Origin: Planctomycetota bacterium
Lineage (GTDB): Bacteria; Planctomycetota; Planctomycetia; Pirellulales; Pirellulaceae
Assembly (NCBI GenBank): GCA_017303505.1
Contig: JAFLCP010000021.1
Location: 1-64,000 of the forward strand
Direction: 5' to 3'
DNA length: 64,000 nucleotides
Shown in pieces: positions 8,649-18,897 of this stretch. The position numbers and the translations under genes are program-made. How positions within the stretch are numbered: the first letter of the stretch is position 1; every line of letters starts with the position of its first letter. Below the pieces are notes generated by a model that saw only the letters and a program-made list of their open reading frames with translations, made no database searches and had not been told where the DNA came from.

Positions 8649-10442
8649 ATGAAAATTATTTGCTCGCAGTTGGGATCACAAATGCGTATTTGCCAACTCC
8701 TGGGACTCCTGGGCGTCGCCATTTTGGTGGGTTGCGATGAGGCAGCACCTACTCCCAGCCCCCCACCTGCCTCCAATGCTCAAGTTGCAGCCCCGGCTCA
8801 AACCGCAACACCTGATAAAGCCTCTCCCGCTGCAACAGAAAAACCCGCGCCGCCCGATCGCGATTCGGCCATTGTGATGGAGGAGCCCAAAGATAAGGAG
8901 AACTCGGAGCTGGCTGCCCTGGCTCAAAACACCCAATCACAGAGCAACGTGGCCCCTCCCTCGACACCAAAAGCGACAGTAACTCCGAATTCTCGCAAAG
9001 AGTTTTGGATTACGAGTAATGAACTGCCGCGAAATGTGTGGGATGTGATGTACCTAGGCAATTCCAAGATAGGCAGCATGCACACCGAAGTCCTACAAGC
9101 CGAAGGTGGCGACGGCTCACAACTAAAGTTGACTCTCGAGAGCTTGTTGCGAGTCACTCGAGGCGGCCAATCGACCACTCAACGTATCGCGGTCACCAGT
9201 CGCGAGAAAACGGATGGCGAATTGCTCGAACTGATCGCAACCATCTATGAAGGGACCAACAAAACGGAAGTGACTGGTGTACGAGTTACAGATAACTTGA
9301 TTGTTCAAATCACTCAACCCAATGGCCAGTCATCACGAATCACTATCCCTTGGAAACGCGAGTATCGTGGGCCGTTTGCCTTGGAACAAGAACTTTTGCA
9401 ACAACCTTTGACCGAAGGTGAAACTCGCGAGATTCCTTACTTGTGCGTTCCCTTATTCCGGCTAGCCAATCTAGTCCTAAAGGGAGGCGGCAAACAAAAG
9501 GTGGCAATGCTCGATGGATCGACGCAAGAACTTCAAGAAGTGATGGTCTCGATCGTCCTCGATAAGAACCCGGTGATGGAAACAGTTGCATGGGTTAATG
9601 AAAAAGGGGAATCGCTCAAATCGGCAGCTCTCGGCTTGCAAGTCCTCACGTACCGTTCCACCCAATCTGCCGCTGAATCGGTAGACACGGCTGCCCAAGC
9701 GGACCTGCTCAAAGTGACCAGCGTTCCCTTACCAGCCGGTACACCGAACTTGCATCTCGCTCAATCGCTTACCTACAACATTCGTTGCTCCAAAGATCCT
9801 CTAAAGCTTTTTCCAAGCCGAACGAATCAAACGGTGCGCTCCGCAGTAGCACTTGAATGCGATATCACAGTCTATACGGTCACACCAGACTCGACATTGC
9901 CTGAAACGCTTCAAAAGCAAGAGCCTCCAACGGATGCGGATTTGAATCCCAGTCCCATGATTGAATCCAACGATCCGCTGATCTTGGAAATGGCCCATCA
10001 TGTACTACCAGAAGAAAAAGATCCTTGGAAGATCTCGCTGGCACTCGAACGTTATGTACACGATAAAATCGAACGCAAAGACTTCTCTCGATCCTTCGCG
10101 ACGGCTGCCGAAGTTGCCAAGATTCCGCGCGGAGACTGCACGGAACATGGTGTGTTGCTCGCAGCTTTGTTGCGAGCCCGCAAGATACCAGCTCGCATCG
10201 CCAGTGGTCTGGTCTATGTCGATTCAGCCGAAGGTCCAATGATGGGTTATCACATGTGGACCGAAGCTTATGTCGGCGATCGCTGGATTCCGTTGGATGC
10301 AGTACTGGGGAAAGGGGGCATCGGCCCAGGGCACATCAAAGTAATGGATACATCCTTAGCGGACCAAAATCCCTACGTTGCCTTGCTGCCGGTACTGCAA
10401 GTCTTAGGTGATCTCAAGATTACTTCCGTGAAGGCGCCTTAA
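8649..10442 (+). CDS. transglutaminase-like lipoprotein
   Basis: 597 aa from ATG 8649. The frame opens earlier (8436), but that leader is rich in Arg and not protein-like; ATG 8682 is an alternative start. A lipoprotein signal ends in ILVGC with the lipidated Cys at residue 29, followed by a Pro/Ala/Ser-rich linker to ~110. The middle is unassigned beta-rich sequence. The C-terminal domain is a transglutaminase-like cysteine protease/ligase core with Cys497 in RGDCTEHG, His535 in GYHMWTEAY and Asp550 in WIPLDAVLG, so the triad is complete. It probably acts at the cell envelope; substrate and reaction direction (cross-linking or hydrolysis) are unknown. Confidence 0.85.
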   Translation: MKIICSQLGSQMRICQLLGLLGVAILVGCDEAAPTPSPPPASNAQVAAPAQTATPDKASPAATEKPAPPDRDSAIVMEEPKDKENSELAALAQNTQSQSNVAPPSTPKATVTPNSRKEFWITSNELPRNVWDVMYLGNSKIGSMHTEVLQAEGGDGSQLKLTLESLLRVTRGGQSTTQRIAVTSREKTDGELLELIATIYEGTNKTEVTGVRVTDNLIVQITQPNGQSSRITIPWKREYRGPFALEQELLQQPLTEGETREIPYLCVPLFRLANLVLKGGGKQKVAMLDGSTQELQEVMVSIVLDKNPVMETVAWVNEKGESLKSAALGLQVLTYRSTQSAAESVDTAAQADLLKVTSVPLPAGTPNLHLAQSLTYNIRCSKDPLKLFPSRTNQTVRSAVALECDITVYTVTPDSTLPETLQKQEPPTDADLNPSPMIESNDPLILEMAHHVLPEEKDPWKISLALERYVHDKIERKDFSRSFATAAEVAKIPRGDCTEHGVLLAALLRARKIPARIASGLVYVDSAEGPMMGYHMWTEAYVGDRWIPLDAVLGKGGIGPGHIKVMDTSLADQNPYVALLPVLQVLGDLKITSVKAP

Positions 10443-10454
10443 CTTTTATCGTGG

Positions 10455-10603
10455 GCTGTAGTGTGGGTCTCCGACCCGCACTTCCTCTGTTTCATCTATG
10501 CGACTTGTAATTTCGGGTCTCCGACCCGCATAGCGACAATTGGAAACAACACAGCAGACAAATCGTCGGTCTAATGTGGGGCGAGTCGGAGACTCACCCT
10601 ACG
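10455..10603. repeat. three short palindromes around a CTCCGA core
   Basis: Between the transglutaminase-like gene and the convergent Nudix gene. Copies lie near 10465-10485 (GTGTGGGTCTCCGACCCGCA), 10516-10532 (CGGGTCTCCGACCCG) and 10575-10600 (GGCGAGTCGGAGACTCACC, inverted and diverged). Each can fold as a 6-9 bp stem with a TCC or GGA loop. They resemble small dispersed intergenic repeats and sit where transcription of both genes must end, so a terminator role is possible though there is no T-tract. Confidence 0.7.
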
Positions 10604-11056
10604 TCAAATCACGGTGAGTTTATCCAGCCAACCGCTGGTCTTCTTTAAGTAACCATCGACCCGCTCCAATAACGGATCGATGGTCTGAAACTGAATTCGG
10701 TGCGGTGGCTGCCAGCGATGCCATTTGAAACTGTCATGTTCGGTCGGCACAACCGTACATGGCTCAAGCAACCGACCCAAGAAAATAGTAAGCCTCTTCT
10801 GGCGTTCTTTTTTATCCGAACGATAACGAACCGTGTAAATCAATTGAAATCGAAAATCGGGATCGGTCCACACGATTTCGTTAGGAATGCCAGTCTCTTC
10901 ACGCAGCTCGCGGAGTGCGGCAGCTTCAATCGATTCACCATCATCCACATGCCCCTTCGGCAAATCCCACCGAGTGGCATGTTTCATCAAGAGAAATTCA
11001 GGCTCGCTGGTCTGGCGAAACAAGAGATACCCCGCTGCTTCGACGTACTTAACCAT
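10604..11056 (-). CDS. Nudix hydrolase, Ap4A-hydrolase-like
   Basis: 150 aa from ATG 11056; an in-frame TTG at 11092 would add 12 residues. The Nudix box GHVDDGESIEAAALRELREE is present with all key residues (G-x5-E-x7-RE-x2-EE-x-G-I), so Mg-dependent hydrolysis of a nucleoside-diphosphate-linked substrate is expected. The flanking pattern (YLLFRQ near the start, MKHATRWDLPKGH before the box) is typical of diadenosine tetraphosphate hydrolases. It begins only 7-43 bp after glnS ends, on the same strand, so it is probably co-transcribed with glnS. That fits clean-up of Ap4A, a by-product of aminoacyl-tRNA synthetases. Confidence 0.88.
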   Translation of the reverse strand: MVKYVEAAGYLLFRQTSEPEFLLMKHATRWDLPKGHVDDGESIEAAALRELREETGIPNEIVWTDPDFRFQLIYTVRYRSDKKERQKRLTIFLGRLLEPCTVVPTEHDSFKWHRWQPPHRIQFQTIDPLLERVDGYLKKTSGWLDKLTVI

Positions 11057-11098
11057 GGGCCCCAGCACTCCATCCTTACACTTTTCTATCAACGATCG

Positions 11099-12826
11099 CT
11101 AACTGTCGCCTCGAGCTTCCAATTTCGCCCAAGTATCTCGCAATGTTACTGTGCGATTAAAGACAGGCTTACCTGGCTTTGAATCCTTCACGTCGACACA
11201 AAAATAACCGAGCCGTTCGAACTGGTAACGGGCTCCTGCAGGTGCCTCAGTTAAACAAGGCTCCACTTTTGCGTGAACTACTTCTAAACTTTTTGGATTC
11301 ATGTAATCCAAGAAGGTCTTGCCAGCTTCCGCTGCATCGGGTTCTTCGGTCGAAAAGAGCCGATCGTAGACGCGAACTTCCGCATCCAACGCGTGAGTTG
11401 CGGGAACCCAATGAATGGTCCCTTTCACTTTGCGGTTGGAAGTATCGCTGCCTGAACGTGTCTGCGGATCATAAGTGCAATGCAGTTCGGTGATCGCTCC
11501 AGTATTCGGATCCTTTACAACCTTCTCACATTTGATGATATAAGCGTATCGCAATCGAACTTCACCACCTGGTTTCAGGCGGAAATATTTCGATGGCGCA
11601 TCTTCGCGGAAGTCATCTTCTTCGATGTAAAACTCTCGACTGAACGGAATTTTTCGACTGCCAGCACCAGGATCTTCCGGGTTGTTAATCGCTTCCAAAT
11701 ACTCGACTTGCCCATCAGGATAATTCGTCAACACAACCTTGATGGGCCGCAACACAGCCATCACACGTGGAGCGATTTTATTGAGATGTTCGCGAATGGA
11801 GTTCTCGAGCACGGTCACATCGATCATGCTATTGAATCTCGCCACGCCGATCTTTTCACAAAACGCGCGGATGCTCTCCGGAGTATAGCCACGACGGCGC
11901 AAACCGCTGATAGTCGGCATGCGCGGATCATCCCAACTTTGCACATGCTTCTCTTGAACGAGTTGCAGCAACTTGCGTTTACTCATCACCGTATAGGTGA
12001 GATTCAACCGCGCGAACTCCATTTGTCGCGGATGATAAATGCCTAAGTTCACACAGAACCAGTCATACAACGGACGATGGTTCTCGAATTCCAAAGTACA
12101 AATCGAATGAGTGATACCTTCGACCGAATCGCTTTGCCCATGCGCCCAGTCGTACATGGGATAGATCAACCATTTATTCCCGGTGCGATGATGGTGAGCT
12201 CGCAGGATGCGATACATCACTGGATCGCGGAGGTTCAAGTTGGGTGAAGACATATCGATCTTTGCCCGCAACGTCCGCGCCCCATCAGGATATTTTCCAT
12301 CTCGCATTTCGCGGAAGAGTTTGAGATTCTCTTCGACCGAACGATCGCGGTAAGGACTATTTTTTCCAGGCTCGGTAAGAGTGCCACGATATTGACGCAT
12401 TTCTTCCGCGTTCAAATCGCAAACGAACGCTTTACCTGCCATGATCAACTGTTCGGCCCACAGATAGAGTTGATCAAAGTAATCTGATGCGTAATACAAT
12501 CCATCCCATTGGAAACCCAACCAGCGTACGTCTTCCATGATGGAATCGACATACTCTTGTTCTTCTTTGGCTGGGTTGGTGTCATCGAAACGGAGATTGC
12601 ATTTTCCACCGTAACGTTGAGCGAGTCCAAAGTTGAGGCAAATGCTCTTGGCATGCCCAATGTGCAGGTAGCCGTTGGGCTCGGGAGGAAATCGAGTGTG
12701 TAAGGAACGATTGCCCCATGTCGGCTTCGCTCGATCTTTTTCGATTTCGGTTTCAATGAAATTCAAAACGCGTTCGGTCGAACTTGGCTCGTTCGAGCCG
12801 TCGTCATGATGTTCAGATGTACTCAT
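11099..12826 (-). CDS. glnS: glutaminyl-tRNA synthetase
   Basis: 575 aa. A class I aminoacyl-tRNA synthetase that charges tRNA-Gln directly. The HIGH signature is at residues 55-58 within [16 protein letters not shown], and the second signature is MSKRKL, about residue 280. The glutamine-type insertions around [23 protein letters not shown] distinguish it from glutamyl enzymes. The C-terminal anticodon-binding beta-barrels are complete ([25 protein letters not shown]). Presence of GlnRS means this organism need not use the GatCAB transamidation route for Gln. A Nudix gene follows in probable operon. Confidence 0.96.
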   Translation of the reverse strand: MSTSEHHDDGSNEPSSTERVLNFIETEIEKDRAKPTWGNRSLHTRFPPEPNGYLHIGHAKSICLNFGLAQRYGGKCNLRFDDTNPAKEEQEYVDSIMEDVRWLGFQWDGLYYASDYFDQLYLWAEQLIMAGKAFVCDLNAEEMRQYRGTLTEPGKNSPYRDRSVEENLKLFREMRDGKYPDGARTLRAKIDMSSPNLNLRDPVMYRILRAHHHRTGNKWLIYPMYDWAHGQSDSVEGITHSICTLEFENHRPLYDWFCVNLGIYHPRQMEFARLNLTYTVMSKRKLLQLVQEKHVQSWDDPRMPTISGLRRRGYTPESIRAFCEKIGVARFNSMIDVTVLENSIREHLNKIAPRVMAVLRPIKVVLTNYPDGQVEYLEAINNPEDPGAGSRKIPFSREFYIEEDDFREDAPSKYFRLKPGGEVRLRYAYIIKCEKVVKDPNTGAITELHCTYDPQTRSGSDTSNRKVKGTIHWVPATHALDAEVRVYDRLFSTEEPDAAEAGKTFLDYMNPKSLEVVHAKVEPCLTEAPAGARYQFERLGYFCVDVKDSKPGKPVFNRTVTLRDTWAKLEARGDS

Positions 12827-13172
12827 CTGCGATTCCTGTTGGCTTGAGATTTGCTCAGATTATCTCATCAGGCTCTCTAACCGCCAGATGACTTTTCGTG
12901 TATTGCTCAATGTGCCGGCGGTATTCGGTATTTTTCTCCTCCGGAATCACCGGTTGCAAGTTATTTTGGCGTTCCCCTCACTCCTGTGGTTGGGTTGCTA
13001 AAATAGCCGAATTGGAATCTTCGCTTGGAGATAACGACCGATACTCAAGGCCTGATGCTCTCTGACTCGATCTGCCCGGTATTCGTTCGCTGTTTTCCCT
13101 GCATTTTCCAACCTTTTTGTGCGGTCTCCACCCTCACAATTCTGAGATTTCACCACGGGAGGACATACCAGA
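12827..13172. other. 346-bp divergent intergenic region between glnS and the symporter gene
   Basis: It must contain the promoters of both divergent genes. The only element I can defend is a good ribosome-binding site, GGGAGGA, about ten bases before GTG 13173. No clear hairpin, repeat or small gene was seen. Confidence 0.4.
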
Positions 13173-14699
13173 GTGGGTGTCGGCTTATCGAACCAATGGC
13201 TCATTATTTATGCCGTTGTCCTCATTGTTTACACAATCCTGATGTATGTCGTCGGATGGGTGGCAGAGCGTCGCATCTCCTCGGTCGAAGATTTCTTGGT
13301 CGCGGGTAGAAAACTCCCTCTGCCCATGGCGACGGCCACACTAGTGGCCACTTGGTATGGCGCCGAAGTCCTTTTGCAAACCTCAGATGAAGTCTATTCA
13401 GGTGGGCTACGAAACGCCTTGATGGACCCATTGGGGACAGGTCTCTGCCTGATACTTGCCGGTTGGCTCATTGCCAAGCCTATGTGGAAGATGCATTTGA
13501 CCACCGTTCCAGACTTCTTCTATCGCCGTTTTGGACGGGCTAGTGAAGTCCTCTCGGCTGTCATATTGGTTCCCAGCTATTTGGGATGGGTCGCTGCCCA
13601 GTTTACGGGTCTCGCCGCTTTGCTCGAAATCATCTTTGGCATTCCCTTTGTCTGGGGCGTAATCCTGGTGGCTGTGCTTGGTACTGGCTACACGGTACTA
13701 GGGGGAATGTGGTCCGTCGCATGGACCGATGCCATCCAATTGGTGTTCATTTTGATCGGCTTGTTGATTTTGGGATATGAGACGGTCACCTTTCTCGGTG
13801 CCGGTTCATTCGCGATTGGCTTAGAAAACTTTTGGAAACAGGTCCCCTTAGATCGCTGGACCATCATCGCGCCTGAAACCCAAGGTGCAGATATTCTTCA
13901 CCTTTGCGGTGCGTTAGCCATCGGCTCACTCGGCAATATCCCAGTCCAAGATTTGATGCAACGGATGTTCGCTGCCAAGTCAGCCGAGGTCGCTCGCTGG
14001 GCTTGCTGGACCAGTGGTGTACTGTATGTCCTCATGGCAGCTATACCACTCTTCGTTGCTCTGGGCGCAAATGCTGTCCTAGGTGAATCCGAGGAATCGG
14101 GCGTTATTACCCGTATGGCCGTAAAGCTACTCAATCCGTTCTTGTTATTGATATTCGTGCTGGCAGTGATTTCGGCTGTCCTGTCAACCATCGACAGCGC
14201 CACCATGGCAGCTGCCAGCATCCTTGGTCAGAACCTATTCTTGCATCTCCCCGTGGTACGCAAGAAAGCTTGGAATGACAAAACAGTCCTCCGCCTGCAA
14301 CGCATTTGCGTGATCGTGATTGCTTTGCTCTCGTTGGCCACGGCCTTCAGCGGACAAACCGCCTACGAACTACTTCGCGATTCATACTCGATGACCTTGG
14401 TCGGATTATTCGTCCCCTTAATGGCCGGCTTGTACTGGAAAGAAGTCTCTAACCGCGCCACCCTGGTAGCGATGCTTGCCGGCATCGGTTGTTGGTTCCT
14501 CCATTGGCTACTCGATTGGGAATTTGCGCTGCAAGGGTGGCTAGAACCGACCCTTCCCAAAAACGTCAGCTGGCTCGCTCAGGTGCCGCAAGAACTGCTG
14601 TCGACCTTAGCCTCTTTGGCCGGCCTCATTTTGGGGGCAAATCGCTGGAAATTCACCCTGAATCGCGATCACGGAAACCCTTTACCGGAAAAGACTTAG
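13173..14699 (+). CDS. sodium:solute symporter family (SSS) transporter
   Basis: 508 aa from GTG 13173, chosen because GGGAGGA precedes it at proper distance. About 13 hydrophobic segments. The early part has the SSS features of a short unstructured link after helix 1 (ERRISSVEDFLVAGRKL) and a GAEVLLQTSDEVY region. The helix-8 region (FVLAVISAVLSTIDSATMAAASILGQNL) matches the Ser/Thr-rich sodium-binding stretch of the family. It should bring in a small solute (amino acid, sugar, carboxylate or similar) with Na+; the substrate cannot be read from the sequence. Stand-alone gene. Confidence 0.92.
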   Translation: MGVGLSNQWLIIYAVVLIVYTILMYVVGWVAERRISSVEDFLVAGRKLPLPMATATLVATWYGAEVLLQTSDEVYSGGLRNALMDPLGTGLCLILAGWLIAKPMWKMHLTTVPDFFYRRFGRASEVLSAVILVPSYLGWVAAQFTGLAALLEIIFGIPFVWGVILVAVLGTGYTVLGGMWSVAWTDAIQLVFILIGLLILGYETVTFLGAGSFAIGLENFWKQVPLDRWTIIAPETQGADILHLCGALAIGSLGNIPVQDLMQRMFAAKSAEVARWACWTSGVLYVLMAAIPLFVALGANAVLGESEESGVITRMAVKLLNPFLLLIFVLAVISAVLSTIDSATMAAASILGQNLFLHLPVVRKKAWNDKTVLRLQRICVIVIALLSLATAFSGQTAYELLRDSYSMTLVGLFVPLMAGLYWKEVSNRATLVAMLAGIGCWFLHWLLDWEFALQGWLEPTLPKNVSWLAQVPQELLSTLASLAGLILGANRWKFTLNRDHGNPLPEKT

Positions 14700-14966
14700 G
14701 ACAAAAACGTCTAAAACTGCGTACAATTGGATTAGCCGAGTGCGAAATAGTGTGTTTTTCCAGTTCCCAAGGCGATAAAATACAAGGTAGGTCTCAAAGA
14801 CCTCCCCGCCCCAAAACCCCATAAACCGTGCCGCTCTCGATGTGATTCCGATCGTGAGATTCTCGAACGGTTCAATCCCACCTATATCGTTGCTTGCCTC
14901 CACCTGCCGCTCGGTCGGCTTGTGTGGAGAATGGCGGCAACGCGCGAACCAAATCAGGAATTTGAA

Positions 14967-17444
14967 ATGAGTTCAACCTTACCCATGAATCAGGCCCCAG
15001 CTTTCGCTTGCAACCGCCAAAATATTGCGCAGAGTTATCTGAAGTTTGCCCGTTGTTCCGCTTCAGCTGCCAAACTGATTCTGGCTTGTTTCATTGCTGT
15101 TGCAGCATCGGCATCGTCGATTGCTCAAGATGCAAGTCCCTCAACTCCCGCTGAAAACATCCCAGTTATTGAGCCACCACCGGACCTAGCTGAAGGGGCC
15201 GCCATCTACAAAGCCAAATGTGCGAGTTGCCATGGCGCACAAGGAGAAGGCGTTCCCGATAAATACGCTTCTGCGTTGATCGGTGATCGCCCAGTGGTCG
15301 ATCTCGCTGAAGTGATCGATCAAACGATGCCCGAAGAAGATCCATCGCAATGCACAGGCGAAGAGGCTCGCAAAGTAGCAGAATACATTCATCATGAATT
15401 CTACTCGGAGATTGCTCAAGCTCGTCGCCGCCCCGCTCGTGTTGATATCGCACGAATGACAGTGACCCAATACCGAAACGCGATCATCGATTTAGTGAGC
15501 AGCTTCACCTGGTCCAATCGGACCGGTTCCGGTCGAGGTCTCATGGTCACTTACTTCAATTCACGCGGCTTCAATCCCCGCAATCGCGCGGAAGAAGGTA
15601 TCGATGACGAAGTTGATTTCGACTGGGGTTCGCGCGGGCCACTCCCCGAACAATTGGTATTCCCAGAATTTGCAGTGCGTTGGGAAGGCAGCCTCATCGC
15701 ACCAGAAACGGGAAGTTACGACATTATCATTCGTACCAACAATGGAACGAGATTGTGGCTTAACGATCGGCAAACCGCTTTGATCGATGCGTGGGTGCGA
15801 TCGGGCAATGATCAAGAGTATCGTTCGAGCATTTATTTGGTGGCCGGTCGAGCATACCCTTTGCGACTAGAGTTTTTCAAAGCCAAAGAAGACAAAACCA
15901 CATCGATCGAACTTGCGTGGAAACTTCCCAGCGGTGAAGAAACAATCGTTTCAGGTCGCTATCTTGCCCCTGTGCAAACAAATCAATTGCTCATTCCTTC
16001 CACTCCCTTTCCACCGGACGATCGCAGCATCGGCTATGAAAGAGGGACCACCATCTCCAAGGCTTGGGAACAAGCGACGACCATGGGGGCTATTGAAGTG
16101 GCGGACGGAATCGTAAAGCGTCTCCCAGAATTAGCTGGCTACAATCGCGATGCGTCACCAGAACAGCAACGAGAAAAGGCCAAAGAGTTTGCGACCAAAT
16201 TTGTCAAACGCGCACTCCGCCGCAATGTAAGTGAAGCCGAACAAAAACAGTGGATCGATCGACATTTTGAAAACAATGCTCCGATCGACAACGCCATCAA
16301 ACGCGTGGTGATTTTAACTCTGAAGTCTCCAAGTTTCTTGTACGTGGACCGAACCCGCGACGCATCGGATCCCTATCAAATCGCTTCGCGTTTAGCGTTT
16401 GGCATTTGGGATTCGATTCCCGATGAAACTTTGTTGCAGAAAGCGGCTTCAGGTGAACTCAAGAATCCCGACGTTCAGCGCGAACAAATCGACCGCATGT
16501 TGCGCGACCAACGCGCCAAAACGAAATTGCGTACCTTCGTCCATCATTGGCTCGGCACACGCCATGCCGTCGGCTTGAGCAAAAGCAAAGAACTGTACCC
16601 TGACTTCGACGCTCAGACGCTTGCCGATTTACAAACTTCACTCGACCTCTTCATCGACGATGTGTTAGAAAGTCCTAAACCCGACTTCCGCTTGTTCCTC
16701 AATGTCGACTATTTGTATCTCAACGAACGCTTAGCCAAACTCTATGGCTATGACCTAACGGGAGCCCCCATCGCCGGCACCGATTCGTCGGTCGAAGAGA
16801 ATTTTTTCAAAGTCAAAATGGATCCGCAACAACGTGTGGGCGTGCTTTCCCATCCGTTGGTCTTGGCAATGTACTCCTATCACAATGCGAGTTCCCCGAT
16901 CCATCGCGGCGTGTTTATGACACGACACGTTCTCGGACGTCGCTTAAAGGCTCCCCCTGCAGCCGTTTCGCCTTTCAGCGAAGATCTGCATCCGAGTCTA
17001 ACCACCCGCGAACGAACCGTATTACAGACTCAAGCAGCTACCTGCCAAAGCTGTCATGAAATGATCAATAATCTTGGTTTCTCACTGGAAAGCTTTGACG
17101 CCATCGGGCGATTCCGGGCCGAAGAACGCGGTAAGCCGGTGGATGATCGTGGAGAATATTTGCAAGAGAATGGTGAACTGGTCTCGTTTGACGGTGTGAA
17201 GCCATTGGGCGATTTCTTGCTGAACAGCTCCGAAGTTCAAGATGCATTCATCGAACAGCTTTTCCATCACATGATCAAACAACCCGTTCGAGCTTATGGA
17301 AACGAAACCCCTGACGAATTGCGTCGGAGGTTTTCCGATAACCAATTTGATATTCGTCGACTCATGATTGATATTGCCGAGATCGCTTGTCGCGGTCCAC
17401 GCGAATCGGTGGCACCTGCCAACGCTACGGCACAAGCGAACTAA
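14967..17444 (+). CDS. secreted planctomycete cytochrome c / PA14 / DUF1592-DUF1588-DUF1585 protein
   Basis: 825 aa from ATG 14967, which has AGGAA seven bases upstream. Earlier in-frame GTG 14922 is less likely. A signal peptide ends near ASASSIAQ. A c-type heme site, CASCHG, is at residues 85-90. A DUF1587-like segment (MTVTQYRNAIIDLV) is followed by an inserted PA14 beta-sandwich (~185-330: GLMVTYFNSRGF to LAWKLPSGEE). DUF1592 (YVDRTRD... RLAFGIWDSIPDE), DUF1588 (QQRVGVLSHPLVL... SPIHRGVFM) and DUF1585 follow, with another CQSCH before the DUF1585 part, possibly a second heme site. These giant paralogues are characteristic of Planctomycetes; a role in polymer degradation or electron transfer is speculation. 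It is followed after 16 bp by the DUF1552 gene, its usual partner. Confidence 0.93.
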   Translation: MSSTLPMNQAPAFACNRQNIAQSYLKFARCSASAAKLILACFIAVAASASSIAQDASPSTPAENIPVIEPPPDLAEGAAIYKAKCASCHGAQGEGVPDKYASALIGDRPVVDLAEVIDQTMPEEDPSQCTGEEARKVAEYIHHEFYSEIAQARRRPARVDIARMTVTQYRNAIIDLVSSFTWSNRTGSGRGLMVTYFNSRGFNPRNRAEEGIDDEVDFDWGSRGPLPEQLVFPEFAVRWEGSLIAPETGSYDIIIRTNNGTRLWLNDRQTALIDAWVRSGNDQEYRSSIYLVAGRAYPLRLEFFKAKEDKTTSIELAWKLPSGEETIVSGRYLAPVQTNQLLIPSTPFPPDDRSIGYERGTTISKAWEQATTMGAIEVADGIVKRLPELAGYNRDASPEQQREKAKEFATKFVKRALRRNVSEAEQKQWIDRHFENNAPIDNAIKRVVILTLKSPSFLYVDRTRDASDPYQIASRLAFGIWDSIPDETLLQKAASGELKNPDVQREQIDRMLRDQRAKTKLRTFVHHWLGTRHAVGLSKSKELYPDFDAQTLADLQTSLDLFIDDVLESPKPDFRLFLNVDYLYLNERLAKLYGYDLTGAPIAGTDSSVEENFFKVKMDPQQRVGVLSHPLVLAMYSYHNASSPIHRGVFMTRHVLGRRLKAPPAAVSPFSEDLHPSLTTRERTVLQTQAATCQSCHEMINNLGFSLESFDAIGRFRAEERGKPVDDRGEYLQENGELVSFDGVKPLGDFLLNSSEVQDAFIEQLFHHMIKQPVRAYGNETPDELRRRFSDNQFDIRRLMIDIAEIACRGPRESVAPANATAQAN

Positions 17445-17460
17445 GGAAAGGACTTGAATA

Positions 17461-18792
17461 ATGAACCACTCCGTTTCACGACGCAGTTTTATGCAAACTC
17501 TAGGTTTGAGCGCGGCCTCAGTGCCGCTGTGGCTCAACCTTCAAAGCTTAGGCTTTGCTTCTTCGAGCGGGCGCAAACAACGCTTGGTCATCATCTTTAG
17601 TCCCAACGGTGTGGTTCGAGATCGTTTCTGGCCAGACCATGAAGGAGATGAGGCAAGCTTTGCTTCCATGGACCTCAAGCCGATCTTGTCGCCACTAGCT
17701 CCATTCAAAGACAAGACGTTGGTGCTCAAAGGGGTATGCGACAAAATCAAAGGTGACGGCGACAACCACATGCGTGGTATCGGTTGCCTTCTCACCGGTG
17801 TGGAACTTTTCCCAGGCAACATCCAGGGTGGTTCGGACACTCCAGCAGGTTGGGCAACAGGCCTCTCAATCGATCAAGAAATCAAGCGTTATTTGCAAAG
17901 CCGCCCTGAATCAGAAACGAGGTTTGGTTCGCTTGAGTTTGGTGTTTCTGTGCCAGATCGCGCTGACACCTGGACACGTATGGTTTATGCAGGTGGCAAC
18001 AAACCGATCGCGCCTATCAGCGATCCTTACACCATGTTCAATAAGCTCTACGGTCAAATGAAGGATCGTGAGAGTTTGAATAGTGTGCTCGATGACTTGC
18101 AAGAAGATCTAAAGAAACTGAAAGAAGTTGTCAGCAGCGAGGATGCCAAACTGCTGGAAGAGCATGCCACCTTGATCCGTGAAACGGAACAAGAACTTCG
18201 CAGCTCCAATGACAACGTACTCAATCACGCTGTCCCCGAACTTGAGCCCGGTGTTCGCAACGACAATGAAAACATGCCACGCATCAGCAAGATGCAAATC
18301 GACTTGATGGTCAACAGCTTCATTGGTGACTTCACCCGCATCGCCACATTGCAGTTCACCAACTCGGTTGGCCAAGCCAAAATGAAATGGCTCGGCGTTG
18401 AAGAAGGACATCATGAACTATCCCACGAGCCAAACAGCAATGAAGCAGCTCAAGAAAAACTAACCAAGATCAATACCTGGTACTGCGAGCAGATCGCGTA
18501 CTTGGCGAAACGTTTGGCAGAAACACCTGAACCGAATGGTGAAGGAAGTATGCTCGATAACACAACGATCATTTGGACCAACGAATTGGGCGAAGGTAAT
18601 TCGCATACGTTGAACGATATTCCGTTTGTGATGGTCGGTGGCGGTTTGAACTTCAAGATGGGCCGTTCCTTGCGATTGCCGAAGATTTCGCACAACCGCT
18701 TGCTCATGTCTATCGCACATGGAATGGGCCATCACATTGAACGCTTTGGAAACCCCGACTATTGCGGCGATGGCCCATTAGTACTGAGTTAA
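17461..18792 (+). CDS. DUF1552 protein with Tat-type export signal
   Basis: 443 aa. [17 protein letters not shown] at the N-terminus is a twin-arginine-like signal, so it is probably exported folded. The rest shows the DUF1552 pattern ([67 protein letters not shown]). That places it near the sulfatase-related DUF1501 group found beside DUF1592 cytochromes in Planctomycetes. Start ATG 17461 has GGAAAGGA ahead of it. It is very probably translated from the same mRNA as the preceding cytochrome and works with it in the periplasm or outer compartment. Biochemical role unknown. Confidence 0.93.
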   Translation: MNHSVSRRSFMQTLGLSAASVPLWLNLQSLGFASSSGRKQRLVIIFSPNGVVRDRFWPDHEGDEASFASMDLKPILSPLAPFKDKTLVLKGVCDKIKGDGDNHMRGIGCLLTGVELFPGNIQGGSDTPAGWATGLSIDQEIKRYLQSRPESETRFGSLEFGVSVPDRADTWTRMVYAGGNKPIAPISDPYTMFNKLYGQMKDRESLNSVLDDLQEDLKKLKEVVSSEDAKLLEEHATLIRETEQELRSSNDNVLNHAVPELEPGVRNDNENMPRISKMQIDLMVNSFIGDFTRIATLQFTNSVGQAKMKWLGVEEGHHELSHEPNSNEAAQEKLTKINTWYCEQIAYLAKRLAETPEPNGEGSMLDNTTIIWTNELGEGNSHTLNDIPFVMVGGGLNFKMGRSLRLPKISHNRLLMSIAHGMGHHIERFGNPDYCGDGPLVLS

Positions 18793-18836
18793 TCGACAAG
18801 CTTCATCAAACGATGGACCTGGCCTTCTAAAAACAC

Positions 18837-18873
18837 AATGCCCCTGGCTGCAAAGCGAGGGGCATTTTCGTTT
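18837..18873 (+). terminator. rho-independent terminator after the DUF1552 gene
   Basis: Inverted repeat AATGCCCCT (18837-18845) / AGGGGCATT (18858-18866) with a 12-base loop, followed by a T-rich run. It lies 45 bp after the DUF1552 stop and just before the convergent kinase gene ends. Confidence 0.85.
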
Positions 18874-18897
18874 TGACCACGTGTGGTCACGATAACA

